Positions 25,510 through 33,292 of a stretch of DNA of 33,442 nucleotides are shown here, in pieces; position 1 is the first letter of the stretch; each line of letters starts with the position of its first letter. This DNA is from an uncultured Thermomicrobium sp. (GTDB lineage Bacteria > Chloroflexota > Chloroflexia > Thermomicrobiales > Thermomicrobiaceae). Both the position numbers and the translations under genes were made by a program. Below the pieces are notes generated by a model that saw nothing but the letters and a program-made list of their open reading frames with translations, had not been told where the DNA came from and searched no databases. Location of the stretch: positions 1-33,442 of the forward strand of contig CALIMB010000044.1 of NCBI GenBank assembly GCA_938028665.1, read 5' to 3'.

Positions 25510-26520
25510 ATGCCGCTCAGTCGCGTCCGCTCTGCGACGATGCGTCCGACGACACGCCGCGAGCGTGGGAAACCCATCCCGTATGATTTCCGCCGTCCTG
25601 ACAAGTTCTCAAAGGACCATATCCGCTCCATCCAGAGTATCCACGAAGCGTTCGATCGCTTTGCTTCCAACTATCTCTCGGCACACGTCCGCTCTGCGGT
25701 CCACAGTGAACTTGGCCCCATTGAGCAGACGACACTCGGTGACTACCTTGATCGTCTTCCTCCGCAGGTTGTCCTCTGCCTTGCCGAACTGGAGCCACTG
25801 GTTGGCCGGGTCCTGCTCGAGCTGGACTACACAACAGCCTCCCGCCTCGTGGACCGTATGCTCGGTGGTGCCGGAGAGGAGCGCCCGCCTTTTACCGCAA
25901 CCACGATCACTGAGATCGAATTGCTCTTGCTCCGCGAACTCGGCAACGGGCTCTTCCACGAACTTGCCAATGCCTGGGAGCAGGTGATCCGCTTGCATCC
26001 CCAGCCTTGTGAGGTGGTCCTCTCTGGGCAACAGATCCAAGGGCTGATGCCGAGTGAGATTGTTTTGCTTGTCCAACACAACGTTCGGCTCTTCGACAGC
26101 GAGGGCCAATTTACAGTTGTTCTCCCTGCCTCAACGCTGGAACCCATCTTGCCACGTCTCAACGCCCGTGTCCTTTTTGCCAATCCGCGCCGTAGGGCAA
26201 GTCCTGAAGTTCTCGCTTATCTCACCGCCCAGCTTGAGGAAGTTCCTCTCCAGATTCGAGTGGAACTTGGGCGCGCGCGCCTCACAGTTCAGGATCTTCT
26301 TGCGCTCGAGGTCGGTGACGTTCTGGTTCTCGATCAGGATGTCTCGTTTCCGCTCACGGTCTATGTGGAAAATGAGCCCTGCTTCTATGCCTTCCCCGGC
26401 CGGCGCGGCCGATCGCTCGCGGTGCGCATTGGCGGTACGGTCATCGAAGAATGGCCGCGAACCGACGAACTCGATCAGGAAGGAGGGACAACGCTATGGC
26501 CGACGGTCCAGACTCCGTGA
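25510..26520 (+). CDS. fliM: Flagellar motor switch protein FliM
   Basis: A 336-residue protein, the usual length. After a basic start comes the conserved 'YDFRRPDKFSKDHIRSIQSI' at the entry to the middle domain, and the C-terminal 80 residues form the SpoA-like domain that pairs with FliN. It is part of the switch ring that sets rotation direction. The N-terminal CheY-P docking segment (consensus LSQxEIDALL) is absent: the first 25 residues are 'MPLSRVRSATMRPTTRRERG' and neighbours. ATG 25510 has GAGGCGGAG upstream. It overlaps fliN by 25 bases. Confidence 0.95.
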   Translation: MPLSRVRSATMRPTTRRERGKPIPYDFRRPDKFSKDHIRSIQSIHEAFDRFASNYLSAHVRSAVHSELGPIEQTTLGDYLDRLPPQVVLCLAELEPLVGRVLLELDYTTASRLVDRMLGGAGEERPPFTATTITEIELLLLRELGNGLFHELANAWEQVIRLHPQPCEVVLSGQQIQGLMPSEIVLLVQHNVRLFDSEGQFTVVLPASTLEPILPRLNARVLFANPRRRASPEVLAYLTAQLEEVPLQIRVELGRARLTVQDLLALEVGDVLVLDQDVSFPLTVYVENEPCFYAFPGRRGRSLAVRIGGTVIEEWPRTDELDQEGGTTLWPTVQTP

Positions 26521-26873
26521 ATCCTGAAAGCGCAGCAGGTTCGGTCCGCCCACCGGAAACGCCGGTGCAGGAGGCGCGCTTCGTCGAGTTTCGAGATCAG
26601 CCTGTGGCAAGCGGGCGCCAGACTATCGATTTCTTGCGTGACGTTGAAGTGGAACTGACTGCTGAACTCGGCTCGGCGCGAATGCGGATCAAGCACATCC
26701 TTGGGCTTCGACCTGGATCGGTGGTCGAACTTGATCGCCTCGCCGGTGAGCCTGTCGAATTAACCATCAATAAGACGCTCATCGCCCGGGGTGAAGTAGT
26801 CGTCGTCGACGAGAAGTTCGCTGTCCGCATCACGGAGATCGTGGCACCAGAGAAGCGGCTGGGAGAGGGTTGA
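26496..26873 (+). CDS. fliN: Flagellar motor switch protein FliN
   Basis: A 125-residue protein with a disordered N-terminal 45 residues and a SpoA/FliN domain: 'FLRDVEVELTAELGSARMRI', 'ILGLRPGSVVELDRLAGEPV', 'GEVVVVDEKFAVRITEIV'. It forms the lower switch ring with FliM and supports export-apparatus docking. ATG 26496 has AGGAGGG 9 bases upstream, inside the end of fliM. No CheC-like domain is attached, so it is FliN and not FliY. Confidence 0.95.
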   Translation: MADGPDSVNPESAAGSVRPPETPVQEARFVEFRDQPVASGRQTIDFLRDVEVELTAELGSARMRIKHILGLRPGSVVELDRLAGEPVELTINKTLIARGEVVVVDEKFAVRITEIVAPEKRLGEG

Positions 26874-26878
26874 CCGGT

Positions 26879-27550
26879 GTGAGCAGATGGTTTCCGCAAG
26901 TACCACGGCGCTGGCTCCTGCCGCTGGGGGCGTTTGGCCTTGCAGCGCTCGTGGGCCTTCTCTGGTCGAGCACCCAGAGCTCGCCCACCCCTCTCCCAAC
27001 CCCAACTCCGCAGTCAGGAGAATTCCTTGCGCGCGGTTATGCCGAGCTGGCCAGCCAGTCAGCGCCAGCGATGGCTGAGAGAACGCCCCTGTGGGAACTT
27101 CTCTCGGCCCTGATCGTGCCGACCCTCATTGTCATCGCCGCGGCTTACCTGACAATTCGCATACTCCGGTCGCTCAATCAGCGTGTGGCGGCCACGGTCT
27201 CGCAGACCAAGCTGCTCGAACTGGTCGACACACTTTCACTGGCCGGGAGTGGTGTCGTACACATTGTGCGCGTCGGTGAGCGCTACCTTCTGGTCGGTGC
27301 TGGTAGTGGCGGCCTTTCCCTCCTTGGCGAACTGCTTCCAGCGGAGGTTGCACTGCTCGAGTCGCAGCGGAGGGGAGGACCGCTGATTCACGCAGTTCTG
27401 CCCTCCTTCGGCCAAATCCTGCGCACCCGGATGCCGCGAGCCTGGCGTGGGTTAGAGACGAATGACCCGCCGGCTCATCCTACACCAACAGCAACGTCCG
27501 GGGTTCGGTCTGGTGGGGCCGTGGAGCAGGGCGTCTCTTCTGAGGCATGA
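26879..27550 (+). CDS. fliO: FliO-like flagellar biosynthesis protein
   Basis: A 223-residue protein: a first hydrophobic segment (about residues 12-30) with a Pro/Thr-rich linker, a second membrane helix ('LIVPTLIVIAAAYLTIRIL') and a cytoplasmic domain with 'LLELVDTLSLAGSGVVHIVRVG' and 'RYLLVGAGSGGLSLLGEL', the FliO pattern. FliO helps build the FliP ring. It follows fliN, the usual place, while fliP lies in the divergent operon. Start GTG 26879 is preferred, with GAGAGGG 9 bases upstream; a TTG at 26870 abuts that site. The C-terminal 40 residues look disordered. Confidence 0.85.
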   Translation: MSRWFPQVPRRWLLPLGAFGLAALVGLLWSSTQSSPTPLPTPTPQSGEFLARGYAELASQSAPAMAERTPLWELLSALIVPTLIVIAAAYLTIRILRSLNQRVAATVSQTKLLELVDTLSLAGSGVVHIVRVGERYLLVGAGSGGLSLLGELLPAEVALLESQRRGGPLIHAVLPSFGQILRTRMPRAWRGLETNDPPAHPTPTATSGVRSGGAVEQGVSSEA

Positions 27551-27659
27551 AGCACTTCGTATGTCCCGGTTAAATTCATCCGGGATGCGGCGGTGCAGTT
27601 GTGCTACTGCGCATGAAGCACTTCTTCTGGCCCGGTTAGAGAAGGTTCGGCATGTGGCG
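27545..27659. repeat. Two-copy imperfect direct repeat (about 48 bases each) after fliO
   Basis: A 28-base core at 27545-27572 recurs at 27611-27638 with 25 of 28 bases identical; both begin GCATGAAGCACTTC and end CCCGGTTA. Similarity resumes downstream in each copy (27580-27592 and 27647-27659, about 10 of 13). The period is 66 bases. The first copy overlaps the fliO stop codon. Only two copies are present. Confidence 0.7.
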
Positions 27660-27730
27660 AACACAGCCTCTCTCTACTCCCTGCAGGGTGCGTCGCGACA
27701 GCCACCTCTGCCGCGCTGTGGTACCAAGTG

Positions 27731-27772
27731 GGCGCACAAACAGTGCGCCTGCCCTTCCATTGGCAGGCGCAC
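27731..27772. terminator. Terminator-like hairpin between convergent operons, with an alternative pairing
   Basis: Arms GTGCGCCTGCC (27743-27753) and GGCAGGCGCAC (27762-27772) form a perfect 11-bp stem with an 8-base loop, midway between the fliO and permease stops. On the minus strand TGTTTGT follows, a weak U-tract. A second GGCGCAC copy at 27731-27737 can instead pair with 27743-27749 (7 bp, 5-base loop), so two exclusive folds exist. Confidence 0.7.
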
Positions 27773-27840
27773 CCTCATGATGCCCCTCCAGAACCGAGGC
27801 ATGATGCAACTGGTTGTTCTCCTGGATCACTGCGCCTTGC

Positions 27841-28719
27841 TCAGCTCTCCCGCTGGTAGGCTAGCCCGAGTGCTTCCGGTTTCGTTGCACCCCAGCGGAG
27901 GCGGAACCAACGTGTCGAGAGCACGATGAAGACCACAATCGTGATGACAAACGGCATCGCGCGCCAGATGTAGCGCGAGAAAATGTTCGGGAACAGAAGT
28001 TCCGGGTAGAGTGAGAGCTGCCACAAAATGCCAAAGAAGACCGCTCCTGCTACAGCGAGGAAAGGATTCCACAGGGAGAAGAATACCAGCGCAAGCGCGA
28101 TAAATCCCCATCCCTGGAGATAGTTATAGTTCCACACCGGGTTATACACGAGGGAATAGACGGCTCCGCCTAAACCGACCAGGATCCCAGCCAAGATCGC
28201 AGCGAGGTACCGCAGCCCGGTCACCGAAATGCCCGATGCCTCGGCGACTGAGGGGTTCTCTCCGACAGAGCGAAGTTTGAGCCCCAAATGTGTCTTGAAG
28301 AGCAAGAACCAGATCGCGACTGCCAAGGCGAGTGTCACCAGGAAGAACGTCGGCAACCCCGCCACGGTTGGGAATGGCTTCAGCCCAAGCGGTCCAGTAT
28401 AGGGATACCCGATGTACGTGGTCAGCCCAAAGCCCAGGATCCAGATGGCCATCCCGTTCACCACTTGATTGCTGCCGAGAGTGATAGAAAAGAAGCCGTG
28501 CAGCAGGCCGACAAGCGCACCCGTTAGGATTGCGATAGCGAACCCCTGAAGGTAACTGCCGCTTGTCTTTGCCGCAATGAACCCAAAGGTGCCGCTGAGC
28601 AGCATCACTCCCTCGAGCCCGACATTCAGGATCCCCGCTCGCTGCTCGAGGAGCTCCCCGAGTGCCGCAATCCCGAAGACAGCGGCTGCAGCAAGGCTAA
28701 TGATGAGGAGATTCGACAC
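27841..28719 (-). CDS. BMP-type nucleoside-like ABC transporter, permease 2
   Basis: A 292-residue polytopic membrane protein of the BPD_transp_2 family. Early 'LGELLEQRAGILNVGLEGVMLLSG' is a hallmark of the smaller permease (YufQ/NupC-like) in BMP-family transporters; the cytoplasmic coupling loop is 'KLRSVGENPSVAEASGI'. It pairs with the larger permease to carry the substrate inward. GTG 28719 is chosen because GAGAGGGG lies 8 bases upstream; it overlaps the upstream permease gene by 23 bases. Last gene of the operon, followed by the hairpin at 27731-27772. Confidence 0.93.
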   Translation of the reverse strand: MSNLLIISLAAAAVFGIAALGELLEQRAGILNVGLEGVMLLSGTFGFIAAKTSGSYLQGFAIAILTGALVGLLHGFFSITLGSNQVVNGMAIWILGFGLTTYIGYPYTGPLGLKPFPTVAGLPTFFLVTLALAVAIWFLLFKTHLGLKLRSVGENPSVAEASGISVTGLRYLAAILAGILVGLGGAVYSLVYNPVWNYNYLQGWGFIALALVFFSLWNPFLAVAGAVFFGILWQLSLYPELLFPNIFSRYIWRAMPFVITIVVFIVLSTRWFRLRWGATKPEALGLAYQRES

Positions 28720-29869
28720 GGCTCTCGCCCCTCTCCAGTTCAAGTTGCGGCGTCGGTACCGTGGCTTGCCGCTCCACCCGTATCGAGTAGTGTGCCAGCG
28801 CCTGGAAGGCGACCATCATGATCATCAGCACACCGAGCAAGGCATAGTCGATGCCGAAGGCCAGCCGCAGCTTCCCCTGCATGAAGCGTGCTCCGCCTGA
28901 GACGCCGCCGAAGAGAACCGCAACGGGAATAGCTGCGATCGGGTTATTCCGCGCGATTAACCCCGTGATGAGTCCGTAGAAGCTGAAGTCACCGAAGTCA
29001 GCGTAGTTCTTCGGGATCTTGAAAACCCCCGGCACGGTCGCAAAGTAGTGGTAGCCAGCCAGACCGGCAAAGAGACCGCCTAAGGCGAAAACAAGCGTGC
29101 TGATGCGTGTTGCATCGATTCCCGCGTACTCAGCAGCGCGTGGACTCTCGCCGTACGTGCGAATGCGATAACCTAACGTGGTCTTAGTAAGGAACCACGT
29201 GAGGAGCACAGCCAGGACCACAGTAATGAAGACAGTGAGCGGTACCCCCAGAATCTGGGGCAGTCGAAGCGACGTCGGGAGCGTGAACCCTTCCCCTTCT
29301 GCTGTCCGCCCCATGAACGGGCCGCCTTCGCGGATCATGTGGGCAACAATCCACAGCATGGCCCAGTTCAGCATCATGGTCGTCACGATTTCGTTGACCT
29401 GAAGGCGTCCCCGCAGAAAACCGGCAATCGCTCCGTATGCTGCGCCTGCTGCTAATGCGGCCACGAACATCAGCGGGATAATGAGCTCACCTGGTAGTTG
29501 GACGTTTACCGACCGCTTCGCTCCAAACGCGTAGGCCACGCCGAATGCGGCGAGTGTCGCGGCGTAGATCTGCCCCGGTATCCCAATGTTCCATAGCCCC
29601 GCACGCAGCGGAACGATCAGTGCGAAGGCTGCCAATAACACGAACGTGGCACGATTGATTGTTTGAGGTAACCCGAACTCGCTGAGGAAAGCGTACTTAA
29701 CAATCTCGCCGTACACCTCCAATGGGTTGGCTCCCACACGGAGGAAGGCGAACCCAACCAAAAACAATGAGACAACAATTGCTGCCACCGAGGCCAGTGC
29801 GGTGTGCCACCAGCGCAGGTCGGTGCGCCGCTCAACCTGGATCCTGTAACCGCCGATGACCGCCCTCAT
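28697..29869 (-). CDS. BMP-type nucleoside-like ABC transporter, permease 1
   Basis: A 390-residue membrane protein, the larger permease (YufP/NupB-like). It has a membrane helix near residues 24-46, then 'LVPLRAGLWNIGIPGQIYAATLAAF', typical for the family, and the coupling loop 'RIRTYGESPRAAEYAGI'. The C-terminal tail is polar. ATG 29869 overlaps the ATPase stop as ATGA, indicating coupled translation. Together with permease 2 it forms the channel. Confidence 0.93.
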   Translation of the reverse strand: MRAVIGGYRIQVERRTDLRWWHTALASVAAIVVSLFLVGFAFLRVGANPLEVYGEIVKYAFLSEFGLPQTINRATFVLLAAFALIVPLRAGLWNIGIPGQIYAATLAAFGVAYAFGAKRSVNVQLPGELIIPLMFVAALAAGAAYGAIAGFLRGRLQVNEIVTTMMLNWAMLWIVAHMIREGGPFMGRTAEGEGFTLPTSLRLPQILGVPLTVFITVVLAVLLTWFLTKTTLGYRIRTYGESPRAAEYAGIDATRISTLVFALGGLFAGLAGYHYFATVPGVFKIPKNYADFGDFSFYGLITGLIARNNPIAAIPVAVLFGGVSGGARFMQGKLRLAFGIDYALLGVLMIMMVAFQALAHYSIRVERQATVPTPQLELERGESRVESPHH

Positions 29870-31410
29870 ACGCGCTCCCGTCGCAGCCCCGCCATGAGCT
29901 CGCCGACAAGCTCCTTGCTCGCCTCACTCGCCGTCACTATTCCTGTAAACTGCCCTTCGTAAATGGCGGCGATCCGGTCGCTCAGTGCCAGAATCTCGTC
30001 GAGGTCTTCGGAGATCAACAGCACAGCGGTTCCACTCTGTTTCGCCTCGAGAATCTTCCGTTGCACAAATTCTGCCGCACCGACATCGAGTCCGTGTGTT
30101 GGGAGACAAGCAATGAGGAACCGTGGCTTCCGCGAGAGGACGCGGCCCAAGATCACCTTCTGTAAGTTGCCGCCGGAGAGCGATCGTGCCGGTGCGTTCG
30201 GCCCAGCTGCCACGACGCTGTACTCGCGGAGGATCCGTTCGGTCAGCTCCCGGGCCTGGCTACTCGCCAGAATTCCCCACCGCGAGAATTGCCGCTCAAA
30301 GTGATAGTTCAAGAGTATATTGTCGACCAGGGAAAAGGTCGGAATTGATCCCACCTCGCGCCGTTCGGTTGGGATATATCCGAGTCCACGGCGCCAACGT
30401 TCCAAGACGGGTGCGTGCGTGATATCAGTGCGGTCTAGGGTGATCGTCCCCCGCTCCACTGGGCGCAGCCCGGCCAAGGCTTCAGCAAGAGGCTCTTGTC
30501 CGTTGCCCGCGACTCCCGCGATCCCGAAGATCTCCCCTCCTCGGATTTCAAACGAAAGGCCTTGCACGGCCAGGATTCCGCGGTCATCGCGCACCCAGAG
30601 GTCCTGTACCCGCACAATGGGGTCACCGAGCGGGACCTGAACACGTTCCGGTTGCAGGCCTACCTCGCGCCCAACCATCGCCGCAGCCAGCGTCTGTTCC
30701 GTCGCATGTCGGGTCTCCATCTCGGCCACCACGCGACCTCGTCGGAGGATCGTCACCCGGTCGCAGTGCTCTAACACCACAGGCAGCTTGTGTGTAATAA
30801 AGGGAATGACCGCGAGATCTTCCTTAGCCATACGCGTCAACGACTGGAGCAGCTTCACAATCTCTGGTGGTGAGAGGACCGATGTCGGTTCATCGAGGAT
30901 CAGAATCCGTGCTCCGTGATACAGCTCCTTGAGAATCTCGACAATCTGCTTTTCACCCTCTGATAGCTGCCAGACCTTGGCATGAAGCGGGACACGAAAT
31001 CCATACCGTTCGCACAGTGCGCTGACTTCCCGTTCTGCCTGGCGGAGATTTAGGATTGCTCCAGTCTTGGGGTGTCCAAGGATGATGTTTTCAAGCGCGG
31101 TATGGGCCGGAATCAGCTTGCGCTCCTGGTGCACCATGCCAATGCCGTGACGCAAGGCGTCACGTGGACTCCGGAAGCGTACACGCTGTCCATCGAGGTA
31201 GATTTCCCCCTCATCCGGTTGGAGTTCCCCGAACAAAATCCGCATCAATGTTGTCTTACCTGCTCCATTCTCCCCCAGGACAGCGTGGAGCTCACCAGCT
31301 CGTACCGCAAGATCAATGTGATCATTTGCCACAACCGTCCCAAAGCGCTTGGTAATTCCGCGCGCTTCGAGGATGACTCGTCCCGCAGATCGCTCTCTTG
31401 CCACTTCCAC
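29866..31410 (-). CDS. BMP-type nucleoside-like ABC transporter, double-domain ATPase
   Basis: A 514-residue protein with two ABC domains, as in YufO/NupA and RbsA. Domain 1 is complete: Walker A GENGAGKT (46-53), signature LSEGE (149-153), Walker B ILDEPTS (171-177). Domain 2 is degenerate, as usual in this family: the Walker A position reads 'GVAGNGQEPL' without the Lys, signature LSGGN (411-415) is kept, and the Walker B region reads LIACLPTHGLD (432-442). One composite site should therefore hydrolyse ATP. The GTG at 31410 lacks a good ribosome site, so the start is uncertain by a few codons. It is separated from the binding-protein gene by a 117-base gap with a strong hairpin. Confidence 0.93.
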   Translation of the reverse strand: MEVARERSAGRVILEARGITKRFGTVVANDHIDLAVRAGELHAVLGENGAGKTTLMRILFGELQPDEGEIYLDGQRVRFRSPRDALRHGIGMVHQERKLIPAHTALENIILGHPKTGAILNLRQAEREVSALCERYGFRVPLHAKVWQLSEGEKQIVEILKELYHGARILILDEPTSVLSPPEIVKLLQSLTRMAKEDLAVIPFITHKLPVVLEHCDRVTILRRGRVVAEMETRHATEQTLAAAMVGREVGLQPERVQVPLGDPIVRVQDLWVRDDRGILAVQGLSFEIRGGEIFGIAGVAGNGQEPLAEALAGLRPVERGTITLDRTDITHAPVLERWRRGLGYIPTERREVGSIPTFSLVDNILLNYHFERQFSRWGILASSQARELTERILREYSVVAAGPNAPARSLSGGNLQKVILGRVLSRKPRFLIACLPTHGLDVGAAEFVQRKILEAKQSGTAVLLISEDLDEILALSDRIAAIYEGQFTGIVTASEASKELVGELMAGLRRERV

Positions 31411-31433
31411 GGATCGTTCGTCGCTTTCTTATT

Positions 31434-31481
31434 GGGCGGACAGCGGCACTGGCGCACCGCCTTCTACCCGTGCCGCCGCCC
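31434..31481 (-). other. Strong intercistronic hairpin between binding-protein and ATPase genes
   Basis: GGGCGG (31434-31439) pairs with CCGCCC (31476-31481), and CGGCAC (31444-31449) with GTGCCG (31470-31475), giving 12 pairs with a 4-base bulge; an inner GGCG-3-CGCC adds a small hairpin. No U-tract follows. The place fits a structure that protects the binding-protein mRNA and lowers expression of the membrane components. Confidence 0.65.
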
Positions 31482-31527
31482 GCCGTGTCTCCTCTCGCTA
31501 CCTAGCTGCGAAAACTCTGCGTCCCGG

Positions 31528-32865
31528 TTATGGCAGAATGTTCACGCCGTCGAGATCGAAGTTGATCTTCTGCAGCAGGAACTCGTCGCTCGGCTTCTCA
31601 CCAGCCTTCTTCACTACTGTACCCTTCGGCGGAATCGGCAGCCCTTCAACCGCCAGCCCTGTTCCGTTGCTGACGAGCGCATGCTCCGTGAAGGGATCCC
31701 ACTCGCCCTTGCGCATCCCCTCCCGTCGCTCGGCAACCAGGTCAATGATCTCTTTGGGCAACTGCTCCTTCGCCTTCGGGCTGATCGCCTCAACACCCAC
31801 CTTGCAGTCGTTCATGATGTCGGTTGTTGTGACCTCTGTCCCATCCTTCAAAGTGATCTTCGACTCCATGCCCGGGAAGATAATCTCTGGCGGCTTCTCA
31901 CCCTTCATGTAGGCCTGGATGATCTTGTCGTAGATCACTTCCCAGCGCGTATCGAAGGAGATTGCCACTGTATCAGTCGTTGCCCACTTGTAGAAGCAAA
32001 CGACATCCATATCCTTCCCGACGAACCACAGCCCCCGAGCCTTGCAGACGTCGAGTGTCGATCCAGAGTCGGTCTGCTGCGTCAAGACGTCGCAGTTGTA
32101 CTGCGTCGCCAGCGTCTCCGCAACTGCACGCTCCTCGGCCGGGAGGTACCAATCACCAACATACTTAATGTGAATCTTGACATCTTTGTTCAGCTTCTTG
32201 GCTGCCTCTTGGACGCCGAGTACGAAACCTGCCTGCCGCCGCAGTACCTGCAGGTTCGGGTAGGCGGACACAATCCCAACATTCCCAGTCTTCGTCAACG
32301 CTGCTGCAATCAACCCCTCCAAATACAACGATTGATACTGTCGCGGGAAGATACGGATGAAGTTCGGCTTATGTGTCAGATCGCTCGTCGTCACTGCCAC
32401 AAAGATCTTGTCCGGATACTTTTCCACGATATCAAGAAGCGGCATCCCGATGAATTCGGCATTCCCAACGATGATGTTTGCGCCTTCCTTGGCGATCATC
32501 TCTTCCGCGAAGGGAACCGTCTGGTCTGGGCCAACCTGCTCGCGGAAGATATACTTCACGTTCGGATACTTCTCTGCCAGCCGCTTCCCCGCTCGGTCAT
32601 GCGCACCGGACCACGTTGTCCCCTCAATAATGCTGAAGTGTAGGATCGCCAGAACAACCTCCTTCGCAGGCGGCGTTGTTGCTGCAGCAGGAGTCTGGGC
32701 AGGAGCCGGCGTCTGCGCAGCTGGAGCAGGGGTTGGCGTCGCTTGTCGGCCTGCACAGGCCGCCAACAGCGCACTAGCGACCGGAACCGCCAGTCCCGCT
32801 GCGGCACCCCGCAAGAGCGCACGCCGCGAAAGTTTCTGCCACGACATCCGAGACTGCTCAGTCAT
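31528..32865 (-). CDS. BMP family substrate-binding lipoprotein
   Basis: A 445-residue protein. The N-terminus carries a twin-arginine-like motif (SRRALL) and a lipobox LLAAC (Cys37), then a Thr/Pro/Ala-rich linker to about residue 68 and a basic membrane (BMP/PnrA/Med) lipoprotein domain. The domain is longer than the usual 300 residues because of C-terminal extensions. BMP proteins bind nucleosides (PnrA binds purine nucleosides) or related small molecules for import. ATG 32865 has GGAGGAGGAG about 5 bases upstream, a very strong site. First gene of the transporter operon. The exact ligand cannot be predicted. Confidence 0.93.
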   Translation of the reverse strand: MTEQSRMSWQKLSRRALLRGAAAGLAVPVASALLAACAGRQATPTPAPAAQTPAPAQTPAAATTPPAKEVVLAILHFSIIEGTTWSGAHDRAGKRLAEKYPNVKYIFREQVGPDQTVPFAEEMIAKEGANIIVGNAEFIGMPLLDIVEKYPDKIFVAVTTSDLTHKPNFIRIFPRQYQSLYLEGLIAAALTKTGNVGIVSAYPNLQVLRRQAGFVLGVQEAAKKLNKDVKIHIKYVGDWYLPAEERAVAETLATQYNCDVLTQQTDSGSTLDVCKARGLWFVGKDMDVVCFYKWATTDTVAISFDTRWEVIYDKIIQAYMKGEKPPEIIFPGMESKITLKDGTEVTTTDIMNDCKVGVEAISPKAKEQLPKEIIDLVAERREGMRKGEWDPFTEHALVSNGTGLAVEGLPIPPKGTVVKKAGEKPSDEFLLQKINFDLDGVNILP

Positions 32866-33263
32866 TGCTTCTCCTCCTCCAACATTCCTCCGAAAACCGG
32901 CCTCTACAGAAACACCCGAAAACCTCGCTCGGTCAGCCATCACGCTCGCTCAGGAGCACCCACCCTCGAGCTCTCCTGTGGATCCTCCCTGGCCATTCCC
33001 CGCTCGTCTCGTTTCACCCCCCTTCTCTCCTCGGCCTTCGCCCTCCGCCCTCTCCCTGCATTGCGTCGTGCGCTTGCTCTCTCGTGCACGAAGCAGCCAG
33101 TTGCTGCCCATCATGCCTTAAGGGGGTTCGAAAAAAGAAATACCACAGCGCCACGCCCTCCTCGACGTTGCGCGTGCATACGTTTCGCTTGCTCCCGGAC
33201 CAGCGGCTTCCGACCTGTCTCGCGTCGCTACTGCCGTTGGTTCCGCCCAAGAGCCACATTACT
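32866..33263 (-). promoter_or_regulatory. Long structured 5' leader of the BMP transporter operon (about 390 bases)
   Basis: No coding frame is convincing here. Minus-strand RNA from the promoter at 33264-33292 first forms a stepped stem at 33240-33200: CCA/TGG, CGGC/GCCG and CGAC/GTCG, with an internal loop AGTAG facing GAA that resembles a bulged-G (loop E) module. A terminator-like hairpin follows at 33144-33176. Further small hairpins lie at 33093-33107 and 33066-33090. It is organised like a riboswitch or attenuator, but no known class was recognised; the purine riboswitch core is absent. Confidence 0.5.
33131..33176 (-). terminator. Intrinsic-terminator-like hairpin inside the transporter leader
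   Basis: On the minus strand CAC-GCGC (33176-33170) and ACG (33168-33166) pair with CGT (33155-33153) and GCGC (33151-33148), then GTG (33146-33144) across a one-base bulge. There is one A-G mismatch and a 10-base loop. A U-rich tract (TATTTCTTTTTT, about 33142-33131) starts 1-2 bases after the stem. It lies about 80 bases after the predicted start, 265 bases before the first codon. Confidence 0.6.
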
Positions 33264-33292
33264 AGCGTACGCAGGTTGCCCCCAGCCGTCAA
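33264..33292 (-). promoter_or_regulatory. Sigma-70 promoter of the BMP transporter operon or leader RNA
   Basis: Minus-strand TTGACG (33292-33287), a 17-base spacer and TACGCT (33269-33264) form a good sigma-70 promoter (5 of 6 and 4 of 6 matches). Transcription should start near 33257. The remaining 150 bases to the window edge show nothing recognisable. Confidence 0.62.

Noticed and set aside
27545..27638. Two 28-base repeats with a 38-base gap as a small CRISPR array
   Set aside because: Only two copies, differing at three core positions, with similarity continuing into the 'spacer' and no cas genes nearby.
29866..31410. Mutated second ATP site of the double ATPase as a sign of decay
   Set aside because: Loss of the Walker A Lys and altered Walker B in the second domain are normal for the RbsA/YufO-type family, and the gene is otherwise intact.
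31072..32643. A 523-codon open frame on the plus strand opposite the ATPase and binding-protein genes
   Set aside because: It lies antisense to two clear ABC transporter genes, has a His/Leu/Arg-rich composition without domains, and no ribosome site; it is a by-product of codon bias.
32866..33263. Purine riboswitch ahead of a nucleoside-type transporter
   Set aside because: The conserved purine aptamer core elements are absent; the leader was kept only as an unclassified structured RNA.
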